Positions 1-5,663 of a stretch of DNA of 5,663 nucleotides are shown piece after piece. This DNA comes from Colimorpha_A sp045593985 (lineage in GTDB: Bacteria > Bacillota > Clostridia > Oscillospirales > CAG-272): assembly GCA_045593985.1 (NCBI GenBank), contig JAZNXR010000125.1:1-5663 (forward strand), given 5' to 3'. The stretch's first letter is position 1; each line of letters starts with the position of its first letter. The notes under the pieces were generated by a model, which was given only the letters and a program-made list of their open reading frames with translations, ran no database searches and had not been told where the DNA came from. The translations under genes were made by a program, and so were the position numbers.

Positions 1-30
1 CCAATTAACGATTAACGGAGGTAAGAAACG

Positions 31-309
31 ATGTTGAAGCTTAATCTTCAATTCTTTGCTCATAAGAAGGGCGTTGGTTCCACTAAGAACGGCCGTGACT
101 CCGAGTCTAAGCGTCTTGGTGCGAAGAAGGCAGACGGCCAGAGCGTAATCGCCGGCAATATTCTTGTCAGACAGCGCGGAACTCACATCCATCCCGGTAA
201 GAACGTAGGTCGCGGTAAGGACGATACCCTTTTCGCACTCACGAGCGGTGTGGTTCGTTTCGAGCACATGACCAAGGATAAGAAGCGCGTCAGCGTTTAC
301 GAGGACTAA
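31..309 (+). CDS. rpmA: 50S ribosomal protein L27
   Basis: This 92-residue protein is bacterial ribosomal protein L27, part of the large subunit, whose N-terminus reaches the peptidyl-transferase centre. The whole length matches the family: the basic KNGRDSESKRLGAKK stretch (residues 19-33), the RQRGT motif (47-51), the GKNVGRGKDDTLFAL region and a KKRVSVY C-terminus. It starts with the extension MLKLNLQFFA, typical of Firmicutes, which is removed between Phe9 and Ala10 by the protease Prp so that the mature protein begins AHKKG. A GGAGG ribosome binding site at 17-21 sits 9 bases before the ATG and fixes the start. In Firmicutes rpmA usually follows rplU and prp and precedes obgE. Upstream only 30 bases are visible, with in-frame-independent TAA triplets at 6-8 and 13-15, so the preceding gene cannot be identified. 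Downstream is a terminator, not obgE. Confidence 0.98.
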   Translation: MLKLNLQFFAHKKGVGSTKNGRDSESKRLGAKKADGQSVIAGNILVRQRGTHIHPGKNVGRGKDDTLFALTSGVVRFEHMTKDKKRVSVYED

Positions 310-320
310 TTCACATTTAA

Positions 321-354
321 AAAGGAACGCAAGCTGCGTTCCTTTTTTATTTTT
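321..354 (+). terminator. Intrinsic terminator after rpmA
   Basis: A perfect 11-bp stem (AAAGGAACGCA at 321-331 with TGCGTTCCTTT at 335-345) with a 3-base AGC loop is followed by a T-rich tail up to 354. It begins 12 bases after the rpmA stop codon. This is a textbook Rho-independent terminator and separates the ribosomal protein transcript from the catabolic operon. Confidence 0.95.
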
Positions 355-369
355 CAAGTTATGCAAGGG

Positions 370-412
370 GTTTTCGTTACCTTTTGGACGTATTAACACA
401 AATATCGAAAAC
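370..412. promoter_or_regulatory. Spaced inverted repeat upstream of operon promoter
   Basis: GTTTTCG at 370-376 and CGAAAAC at 406-412 form a perfect 7-bp inverted repeat with a 29-base gap, 48 to 90 bases upstream of the predicted -35 box. It could be a pair of regulator half-sites, for example for DNA looping or an upstream activator. A 7-bp repeat at this spacing in AT-rich DNA can also occur by chance, so the call is weak. Confidence 0.2.
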
Positions 413-459
413 TGCACGATAAAAACAGCAATAATCGCATTTTTTTGTCTTTTTAATAC

Positions 460-488
460 TTGCATTTGTCATCATGACATGATAAAAT
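460..488 (+). promoter_or_regulatory. Sigma-A type promoter of the iol-like operon
   Basis: The -35 box TTGCAT (460-465) and -10 box TAAAAT (483-488) are separated by the optimal 17 bases. A TG dinucleotide at 480-481, one base before the -10, makes it an extended -10 promoter. Transcription should start near 495, giving an untranslated leader of roughly 48 bases before the iolA ATG. It is the best housekeeping promoter match in the only sizeable gap between the rpmA terminator and the four-gene operon. Confidence 0.75.
467..483. promoter_or_regulatory. Palindromic operator candidate inside the promoter spacer
   Basis: TGTCAT-C-ATGACA at 467-479 is a perfect 13-bp palindrome lying between the -35 and -10 boxes, where a bound repressor would block RNA polymerase. 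A second perfect palindrome, ATCATG-A-CATGAT at 471-483, overlaps it and touches the -10 box; both share the TCATGA core. The position suggests substrate-induced repression of the catabolic operon. No regulator gene is in the window, and I cannot assign the site to a regulator family from the sequence alone. Confidence 0.55.
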
Positions 489-542
489 TATTATGTATGT
501 ATTTACACTTTTAAAAAATTCATTGTAAAGGATGTAAACTCT

Positions 543-2054
543 ATGAAAAGAATGAAGTACTGTGTCGGCGGCGAATGGAAGGACTCCAAAACCGATAAAT
601 GGATGGAGGTAACCGACTCCTCTACGGGCGAGGTAATTGCAGAGGTTCCCTGCTGTACCGTTGACGAGGTTGAAGAGGCAATCGCTTCCGCAGCAGAGGC
701 GTTCCCCGCTTGGTCCAATATGTCTATCAGCAAGCGCACTCAGATGATGTTCAAGTGGCGCAATATCCTTACCGAGCATCTTGAGGAGCTTACCTATCTT
801 TGCTCGAAGGAGCTTGGAAAGAGCTTGTCCGAGGCAAGAGGCGACGTGCTTAAGGCAATCGAGCCTACCGAATTCGCTTGCTCCGTTCCCTTTGCAAGCC
901 AGGGCTCGGCTTCACTTCAGGTAACGACCGGATTTGATACCGCAACCTACCGTGTTCCGCTCGGCGTTGTAGCCGGCATCGTTCCCTTCAACTTCCCCGC
1001 AATGATTCCGTGGGGCTGGATGGTTCCCCTTGCTATTGCAACCGGTAACACCGTCGTTCTTAAGGCGGCTTCCCAGACTCCCCTTACCTCTATGCGTATT
1101 ATGGAGCTTTTCTATGAGGAAGGCGGCTTCCCGAAGGGCGTCGTTAACCTTATCACCTGCTCCCGTAACGAGTCGGAGCTTCTCCTTACCGATCCGAGAA
1201 TCAAGGCAATCACCTTCGTCGGAACTACCGGCGTAGGAAAGCACATCTATTCGGTAGCTGCAGCTCACGGCAAGCGCGTTCAGGCTCAGTGCGAAGCCAA
1301 GAACCACGCCCTCGTTCTTGAGGACTGCGATCTTGAAAGCTCGGTTAATGCAATTATCAACTCTACCTACGGCTGTGCAGGAATGCGTTGCATGGCTCTC
1401 CCTGCAATCGTTGTTCAGGAATCTATTGCCGATAAGTTCGTTGCTCTCCTTAAGAAGAAGGCAATGGCTCTCAAGATCGGCTGCTCCTACGATCCCGAAA
1501 CACAGCTCGGCCCCGTTGTCAGCGCAAAGCACAAGGAAAGCGTTTGCAAGTGGATTCAAAAGGGCGTTGACGAGGGCGCAACTCTCGTTCTTGACGGCCG
1601 TGACGTAGTAGTTCCCGGTTATGAAAACGGCTATTTCGTTGGCCCCACCATTCTCGACCACGTAACTCCCGAAATGTCTGTCGGTAACTGCGAGATCTTT
1701 GGACCTGTTACCGTAATCAAGAGAGTTAAGACCTTCGAGGAAGGCCTTGCGATCATGAACGCTAACCCCTTCGCAAACGGCTCGGTCATCTTCACTCAAA
1801 GCGGTTACTACGCTCGTCAGTTTGAGATGCTCACCGACGGCGGTATGGTCGGAATCAACGTAGGTATTCCCGTTCCCTCCGCTTACTTCCCCTTCTCGGG
1901 CAACAAGGATTCCTTCTACGGTGACCAGCACGTTCTCGGTCTTGACGGTATCCGCTTCTACACCCGTGCAAAGACCGTTACCAAGCACTGGTACGACGAG
2001 GAATCGGCAAAGAAGGCAATGGACACCTGGGAAGGAACCGTTGAAAGAGTATAA
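543..2054 (+). CDS. iolA: CoA-acylating (methyl)malonate-semialdehyde dehydrogenase
   Basis: This 503-residue aldehyde dehydrogenase matches the IolA/MmsA family (usual length about 485-505). These enzymes convert malonate semialdehyde (inositol pathway) or methylmalonate semialdehyde (valine pathway) with NAD+ and CoA to acetyl-CoA or propionyl-CoA plus CO2, in the cytoplasm. Visible marks: PFNFP with the oxyanion Asn150; catalytic Cys283 in GMRCMAL, preceded by the family's substrate-binding Arg282; EAKNH (251-255), where Gln249 takes the place of the general-base Glu of hydrolytic dehydrogenases, as expected for a CoA-dependent enzyme; EIFGPV (384-389); and the family C-terminus GGMVGINVGIPVP (433-445), FPFSG and RFYTRAKTVT. 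Odd points: the second substrate-binding Arg appears to be Lys104, and the usual NAD-ribose Glu position after Lys174 is Ser177. A purine-rich AAAGGA at 527-532 precedes the ATG by 10 bases; an alternative ATG at 552 fits less well. It is the first gene of the operon, and the neighbouring iolC and aldolase favour malonate semialdehyde as substrate. Confidence 0.92.
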   Translation: MKRMKYCVGGEWKDSKTDKWMEVTDSSTGEVIAEVPCCTVDEVEEAIASAAEAFPAWSNMSISKRTQMMFKWRNILTEHLEELTYLCSKELGKSLSEARGDVLKAIEPTEFACSVPFASQGSASLQVTTGFDTATYRVPLGVVAGIVPFNFPAMIPWGWMVPLAIATGNTVVLKAASQTPLTSMRIMELFYEEGGFPKGVVNLITCSRNESELLLTDPRIKAITFVGTTGVGKHIYSVAAAHGKRVQAQCEAKNHALVLEDCDLESSVNAIINSTYGCAGMRCMALPAIVVQESIADKFVALLKKKAMALKIGCSYDPETQLGPVVSAKHKESVCKWIQKGVDEGATLVLDGRDVVVPGYENGYFVGPTILDHVTPEMSVGNCEIFGPVTVIKRVKTFEEGLAIMNANPFANGSVIFTQSGYYARQFEMLTDGGMVGINVGIPVPSAYFPFSGNKDSFYGDQHVLGLDGIRFYTRAKTVTKHWYDEESAKKAMDTWEGTVERV

Positions 2055-2072
2055 TCGGACGGTGAGATAATT

Positions 2073-3086
2073 ATGTTCAACTTTGATCAAAAGCGTCCTC
2101 TCGACGTTATAATGCTCGGCCGCATCGCCCTCGATATAAATCCCGAGGACTTCGGCAAATCATTTATTGAGAACAAGAACTTTAACAAGTACGTTGGCGG
2201 CCCGTCTGCAAATACCGGTGTCGGTCTTGCAAAGATGGGCTGCAAGGTCGGCTTCATAAGCTGCGTTTCAAACGACAGCCTCGGTGATTTTGCGCTTCAT
2301 TATCTTAACTCGCAGGGTATTGACACCTCTCGTGTTACGAGAGCGAAAAACGGCGAAATGCTCGGACTTGCGTTTTCCGAGATCCTTCCGAACGGCAAGA
2401 CGAATCTTATGATGTACCGTGACGAGAGAGTTGCCGATCTTCAGATAACTGCTGACGATGTTGACGAAGATTACATCGCTTCCGCAAAGTGCATCATCGT
2501 TTCGGGTACTGCCCTTTCCGCTTCCCCCTCCCGTGAGGCGGCGCTTAAGGCAATAATGCTCGCAAAGAAGCACGGCACCGTCGTTATCTTTGATATCGAC
2601 TACCGTCCGCAGGTCTGGAAGAGCAAGAACGAGATCTCGATCTACTACACGATGGCGGCAAAGGATGCAGAGCTTATTATGGGCTCACGTGAGGAATTTG
2701 ACCTCACCGATTACGTTATCTCCGAGGGCGATACCGACGAGGTAACGGCTGAAAGATGGTTTTCCGAGAGCGCAAAGCTTCTCATCATCAAGCACGGCTC
2801 GGAAGGCTCAAGGATCTTCTGCTCCGACGGCAAAAAATACAAGGTTCTCCCCTTCAAGATCAATTTCTTAAAGGCAACGGGCGGCGGAGACGCATATTCC
2901 AGCGCCTTCGTTTCGGCGCTCATCAAGGGCGTTTCGATCCCCGAATGTGCAGAGCGCGGAACTGCAAGCGCTTCTCTTGCGGTTGCGGCCACGAACTGCT
3001 CCGAGGCGCTTCCGACCGAAGCACAGCTTCTTGATTTCATAAACGGTCGCCGCGCTGAGGGCGAGCAGGTCATTTTTGAGATCTGA
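2073..3086 (+). CDS. iolC: 5-dehydro-2-deoxygluconokinase (PfkB family)
   Basis: This 337-residue sugar kinase (B. subtilis IolC is about 325) would phosphorylate 2-deoxy-5-keto-D-gluconate with ATP to the 6-phosphate, the step before aldol cleavage in myo-inositol breakdown. The N-terminal PfkB signature KYVGGPSANTGVGLAKMG (39-56) follows the GRIALDINPE substrate region (16-25). The IolC-typical DIDYRPQVW lies at 164-172. The C-terminal ATP/anion-hole motif is ATGGGDAYSSAF (268-279), with Asp273 as the likely catalytic base; the usual GAGD is GGGD here. Lineage-specific features such as YVGG and DxxYRPxxW distinguish IolC from ribokinase and fructokinase. It starts 18 bases after iolA, with GGTGAG at 2061-2066 six bases before the ATG, and is surely co-transcribed. 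The specific substrate is inferred from family resemblance together with the iolA and aldolase neighbours; a related keto-deoxy sugar acid kinase is the alternative. Confidence 0.88.
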   Translation: MFNFDQKRPLDVIMLGRIALDINPEDFGKSFIENKNFNKYVGGPSANTGVGLAKMGCKVGFISCVSNDSLGDFALHYLNSQGIDTSRVTRAKNGEMLGLAFSEILPNGKTNLMMYRDERVADLQITADDVDEDYIASAKCIIVSGTALSASPSREAALKAIMLAKKHGTVVIFDIDYRPQVWKSKNEISIYYTMAAKDAELIMGSREEFDLTDYVISEGDTDEVTAERWFSESAKLLIIKHGSEGSRIFCSDGKKYKVLPFKINFLKATGGGDAYSSAFVSALIKGVSIPECAERGTASASLAVAATNCSEALPTEAQLLDFINGRRAEGEQVIFEI

Positions 3087-3100
3087 ACGGAGGACATATT

Positions 3101-3916
3101 ATGTTAGTAACGCTCAAAGAAATTCTGAAAACCCAAAGAGCAGTTGCGGCTTTCAACGTGTACGGCTACGAGGATGCAATTTCGGTAGTCAGGGGCGCTG
3201 AGGAGCTTAACTGCCCCGTCATTCTTATGACGAACAAGGACTGCGTCGACTTTATCGCAATCGAGATAATCGGGCCGATGCTCGTAACGATCGCAAAGGC
3301 GGCGAAGGTCCCCGTTTGCGTTCACCTCGACCACAGCAAGAGCATAAGCGACATAAAGAGAGCTGTTGCCTCGGGCTACACCTCCGTTATGTACGACGGC
3401 TCACAGCTTCCCTTTGAGGATAACCTTCGTGATACGAAGGAGGTCGTTTCTATCGCTCACTCGGCAGGCGTTTCGGTTGAAGCGGAGATCGGCTCGGTCG
3501 GTTATTCCGATCCGTCGATCGTTGCAAAGGCGGAATATACCGATCCCGATCAGGCGCTCTATTTTGCCGAAAACACCGGCGTTGACGCCCTTGCGGTCGC
3601 AATCGGAACGGTTCACAGAATGAAGATTCAGGAAGCTCGCCTTGATTTCGACCTTCTCAAAGCAATAAAGGCAAAGGTGGAAACACCCCTCGTAATTCAC
3701 GGCTCGTCAGGCGTCAAGGACGAGGATCTTACCAAAATGTGCGATCTTGGCGTCAGCAAGATCAATCTCGGGACGTCCTTGCGCATGACCTTCGGAAACA
3801 CTCTCCGCAAGACCGTGAACGAGATGACCGAGGAATTCGACCGCCTCAAATTCTTCCCCGCATCTATGGCTGCGGTCAAGGAAAAGGCAAAAGAAAAAAT
3901 GCTTCTTGTCAGATAA
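3101..3916 (+). CDS. iolJ: Class II aldolase, probable 6-phospho-5-dehydro-2-deoxygluconate aldolase
   Basis: This 271-residue protein belongs to the zinc-dependent class II fructose-bisphosphate aldolase family (FbaA, GatY/KbaY, IolJ; the short members are about 280-290). Residues that can be placed: HLDHS with catalytic Asp77 and zinc ligand His78; MYDGSQLPFEDN (97-108); SVEAEIGSVG (125-134); the second zinc ligand His172 in AIGTVH; the third, His200, in HGSSG (200-204); and the phosphate-binding end KINLGTS (220-226). IolJ cleaves 2-deoxy-5-keto-gluconate 6-phosphate to dihydroxyacetone phosphate and malonate semialdehyde, exactly the product of IolC and the feed for IolA, so the context supports that role. 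By sequence alone it could be a tagatose- or fructose-bisphosphate aldolase. The Gly that normally follows the second zinc His is Arg173. GGAGG at 3089-3093 lies 7 bases before the ATG, and the gap to iolC is 14 bases. Confidence 0.8.
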   Translation: MLVTLKEILKTQRAVAAFNVYGYEDAISVVRGAEELNCPVILMTNKDCVDFIAIEIIGPMLVTIAKAAKVPVCVHLDHSKSISDIKRAVASGYTSVMYDGSQLPFEDNLRDTKEVVSIAHSAGVSVEAEIGSVGYSDPSIVAKAEYTDPDQALYFAENTGVDALAVAIGTVHRMKIQEARLDFDLLKAIKAKVETPLVIHGSSGVKDEDLTKMCDLGVSKINLGTSLRMTFGNTLRKTVNEMTEEFDRLKFFPASMAAVKEKAKEKMLLVR

Positions 3917-3934
3917 TGCTTAGGAGTTAATACA

Positions 3935-5446
3935 ATGGAAAAGCTATCTTATAGTACATTAAATAAGCTCGGCTACGATGGATTTTTGCAGAAGGATGCG
4001 CCTGTTAAGGTGCTTCAGTTCGGTGAGGGCGGATTTCTCCGTGCCTTCGTCGACTACTTCTTCGACCTCGCAAACGAAAAGGCAGGCTACAACGGCAAGA
4101 TCGCCGTTGTTCAGCCCATCGCTACCGGCAGAATGAAGGAGATCAACGCCCAGGACGGTCTTTATACCGTATATCTTCGCGGTCTTAATAACGGCGAAAA
4201 GGTCGTTGAAAAGAGAATCGTCAGCTCGATCGACAAGGTTATAAATCCCTACGAGGATTTTGATGCTCTTATGGCGTATGCGACCGACGAAAACATCCGT
4301 TTCATCGTCAGCAATACGACCGAGGCGGGAATCGCTTACGATCCCTCCTGCGCTCTTGACGACAAGCCCGCGTCAAGCTTCCCTGCAAAGGTTACTCAAG
4401 TGCTTTACGAGCGCTTTAACAAGTGCGGCGGCAAGGATGCAAAGGGCTTCGTGTTCCTCTCCTGCGAGCTTATCGACCATAACGGCGACGAGCTTAAGAG
4501 ATGCGTAAACTGCTACATTGATCAGTGGAAGCTTTCCGCTGAATTCAAGAGCTGGGTAAACGAGGATAACGTATTCTGCTCGACTATGGTCGACCGTATC
4601 GTAACGGGCTATCCCCGTGCGGAGGCAGATGCGCTCAACGAAGAAAACGGCTACATCGATGACAACCTCGATACAGGCGAAATTTTCGCCGTATGGTATA
4701 TAGAGGGCCCTGAATATCTGAATGACGAGCTTCCCTTCAAGAAGATCGGACTTCCGATAATCGTCACCCCCGATTGCCGTCCCTTCAAGCAGGAAAAGGT
4801 CAGAATTCTGAACGGCGTTCAGACGACAATAACTCTCGCTTCCTACCTCGCAGGACACGATATAATGAGATTTGCTCTCAAGGATAAGAACGTCGCTGAT
4901 TTCGCATCGAACGTCGTTTACAAGGAGATAATTCCGACGCTTCCTTACAGCGAGGAATTCCCCTTCACGAAGGACGACCTGCTCGAATATGCACGAGTTA
5001 TCTTTGACCGTCTGAACAATCCCTTTATCGACCATCAGCTTATGGCGATCTCGCTCAACACCACCTCAAAGTGGCGCGCAAGAGTTCTTCCCTCGCTTCT
5101 TGAATATGCCAACACCTTTGGCAAGGTGCCGGTAGGTCTTACGCTTGGCTTCTGCGCTTATCTTTGCTTCTATCACGGCTTCGAGCTTCGTGAAAACGGG
5201 CTCGTCAATACCCGTGACGGCAAGGAATATCTCATAAACGATGACCGTGCGATTCTTGAGTTCTACTACGAGCATAGAAACGATACTCTTTCCGAGCTTG
5301 CCGAGGCAGTTATGGCTAAGGAGGAGTGGTGGGGACTTGATCTCCGCACCGTCCCGACCTTCCTTTCGGAATGCAAGCGCCTGCTTGACAAGATCGAAAA
5401 AGAGGGCATGGCAGCGGCTATTGCCGAAGCAGCGGAAAACAACTGA
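3935..5446 (+). CDS. uxaB: Tagaturonate reductase-like oxidoreductase (mannitol dehydrogenase family)
   Basis: This 503-residue protein is a long-chain polyol/uronate dehydrogenase and resembles UxaB (altronate oxidoreductase, about 480 residues), which interconverts D-tagaturonate and D-altronate with NADH. The N-terminal Rossmann domain has LQFGEGGFLRAF (27-38) and SNTTEAGI (126-133). It is followed by CELIDHNGDELKR (177-189) and RIVTGYPR (221-228). The C-terminal helical domain holds the active site, with Lys288 and Asn293 in KVRILNG, and HQLMAISLNTTSK (367-379). The family His eight residues after the Lys (NGAHT in ordinary UxaB) is Gln296, which may change substrate or activity. It starts 18 bases after the aldolase gene, with AGGAG at 3922-3926 eight bases before the ATG, and is the last gene before the terminator. 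UxaB is not a classical inositol enzyme; no altronate dehydratase (uxaA) or uronate isomerase (uxaC) is present. It might act on a keto-acid of this pathway, or link it to uronate breakdown. Family certain, substrate uncertain. Confidence 0.75.
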   Translation: MEKLSYSTLNKLGYDGFLQKDAPVKVLQFGEGGFLRAFVDYFFDLANEKAGYNGKIAVVQPIATGRMKEINAQDGLYTVYLRGLNNGEKVVEKRIVSSIDKVINPYEDFDALMAYATDENIRFIVSNTTEAGIAYDPSCALDDKPASSFPAKVTQVLYERFNKCGGKDAKGFVFLSCELIDHNGDELKRCVNCYIDQWKLSAEFKSWVNEDNVFCSTMVDRIVTGYPRAEADALNEENGYIDDNLDTGEIFAVWYIEGPEYLNDELPFKKIGLPIIVTPDCRPFKQEKVRILNGVQTTITLASYLAGHDIMRFALKDKNVADFASNVVYKEIIPTLPYSEEFPFTKDDLLEYARVIFDRLNNPFIDHQLMAISLNTTSKWRARVLPSLLEYANTFGKVPVGLTLGFCAYLCFYHGFELRENGLVNTRDGKEYLINDDRAILEFYYEHRNDTLSELAEAVMAKEEWWGLDLRTVPTFLSECKRLLDKIEKEGMAAAIAEAAENN

Positions 5447-5467
5447 AACAAATCATAATTGGATAAT

Positions 5468-5504
5468 AAATATCCCCCCGTTTTGCGGGGGGATATTTCA
5501 TTTT
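5468..5504 (+). terminator. Intrinsic terminator of the operon
   Basis: A perfect 13-bp stem (AAATATCCCCCCG at 5468-5480 with CGGGGGGATATTT at 5486-5498) with a TTTTG loop starts 21 bases after the last stop codon. The tail CATTTT is a poor T-tract, but the six G:C pairs and the A/T-rich stem base make termination likely. The flanking AT-rich sequence on the other side could let it work in both directions. Confidence 0.8.
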
Positions 5505-5518
5505 AGGGCGTAGCCACC

Positions 5519-5618
5519 CTTGCCTTCTCCGGTGGGAGAAGGTATAACGGCGGCGTTGCCGCCTACACCTCATCCGGTTTCGCTTCGCTCAACCACCTTC
5601 CCCTGAGGGGAAGGCAAG
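5519..5618. repeat. Palindromic intergenic repeat element with terminal inverted repeats
   Basis: The ends CTTGCCTTCTCC (5519-5530) and GGGGAAGGCAAG (5607-5618) are inverted repeats matching at 11 of 12 positions. Nested inside are three hairpins: CCTTCTCC/GGAGAAGG (5523-5542, 4-base loop), GGCGGC/GCCGCC (5549-5563, 3-base loop) and CCTTCCCC/GGGGAAGG (5596-5614, 3-base loop). No open reading frame of note covers the stretch. The arrangement resembles small non-autonomous mobile or REP-like elements, and similar CCTTCCCC...GGGGAAGG units with a CACCTCATCCG core are, from memory, common between genes of gut Clostridia. Whether it is repeated in this genome cannot be seen from one copy. Confidence 0.6.
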
Positions 5619-5663
5619 ACAGCGCCCCGATGCTTCGCCACGTTGTTGGTAGGGCGGGGGCTT
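5619..5663. other. GC-rich non-coding tail, possibly more repeat sequence
   Basis: These last 45 bases hold no gene that I can support. GCGCCCC at 5622-5628 and GGGCGGGGGC near the end (5652-5661) are loosely complementary and could be arms of another imperfect hairpin, or the start of an adjacent repeat unit cut by the window edge. Confidence 0.3.

Noticed and set aside
4..17. Tandem 7-base repeat ATTAACG before rpmA
   Set aside because: Two short copies just before the ribosome binding site, with no sign of function; likely chance.
361..376. Possible catabolite-repression (cre) site TGCAAGGGGTTTTC
   Set aside because: Several conserved positions of the cre consensus, including the central CG and the final CA, do not match.
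502..538. TTTACA and two TGTAAA copies around the iolA ribosome binding site, as a possible leader hairpin or riboswitch
   Set aside because: Only 6 A/T-rich base pairs with a 16-base loop; too weak and too short for a known riboswitch, and the leader is only about 48 bases.
912..2090. A 392-codon open frame on the minus strand across iolA
   Set aside because: It is antisense to a gene with full family conservation, its translation has no recognisable domain, and such open frames arise from the codon bias of the sense gene.
4373..5035. A 220-codon open frame on the minus strand inside the uxaB-like gene
   Set aside because: It overlaps a conserved coding region, shows no domain, and is explained as a shadow of the sense frame.
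1..5663. CRISPR array, tRNA, rRNA, toxin-antitoxin or phage genes
   Set aside because: No regularly spaced repeats, no tRNA-like cloverleaf or rRNA sequence noticed, and nearly all the window is filled by metabolic genes.

Overview
The window looks like chromosomal DNA from a Firmicutes bacterium, most likely an uncultured gut-type member of the Clostridia. The clues are a ribosomal protein L27 with the Firmicutes-type cleavable N-terminal extension, strong GGAGG-type ribosome binding sites before ATG starts, tightly packed same-strand genes, and a GC-rich palindromic intergenic repeat of a kind I associate with gut Clostridia. The genus cannot be named from the sequence alone.

Layout, all on the + strand: (1) 31-309, rpmA (L27), closed by a strong intrinsic terminator at 321-354. 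(2) 355-542, a non-coding promoter region with an extended -10 promoter at 460-488 whose spacer holds a perfect 13-bp palindrome, a likely operator. (3) 543-5446, four genes separated by only 18, 14 and 18 bases, surely one transcript: a CoA-acylating malonate/methylmalonate-semialdehyde dehydrogenase (iolA), a PfkB-family 5-dehydro-2-deoxygluconokinase (iolC), a class II aldolase (probable iolJ), and a tagaturonate-reductase-like member of the mannitol dehydrogenase family (uxaB-like). (4) 5468-5504, a terminator. (5) 5505-5663, a non-coding stretch full of inverted repeats that runs off the window edge.

The first three operon genes form the bottom half of myo-inositol catabolism. IolC phosphorylates 2-deoxy-5-keto-D-gluconate (DKG), IolJ splits the product into dihydroxyacetone phosphate and malonate semialdehyde, and IolA turns malonate semialdehyde into acetyl-CoA and CO2. 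The upper-pathway genes (iolG, iolE, iolD, iolB, a transporter, a regulator) are not in the window, although the operon is complete at both ends. They must lie elsewhere, or the cluster serves another source of DKG. The fourth gene is not a standard inositol gene. It belongs to the hexuronate reductase family, which acts on 5-keto sugar acids, and carries a substitution at a usually conserved active-site His. A role in making or draining DKG or a related keto-acid is an attractive but unproven idea.

Overall this is a recognisable catabolic operon, not an obviously new system. The points most worth checking are the odd fourth gene, several active-site substitutions, the operator palindrome and the downstream repeat element.
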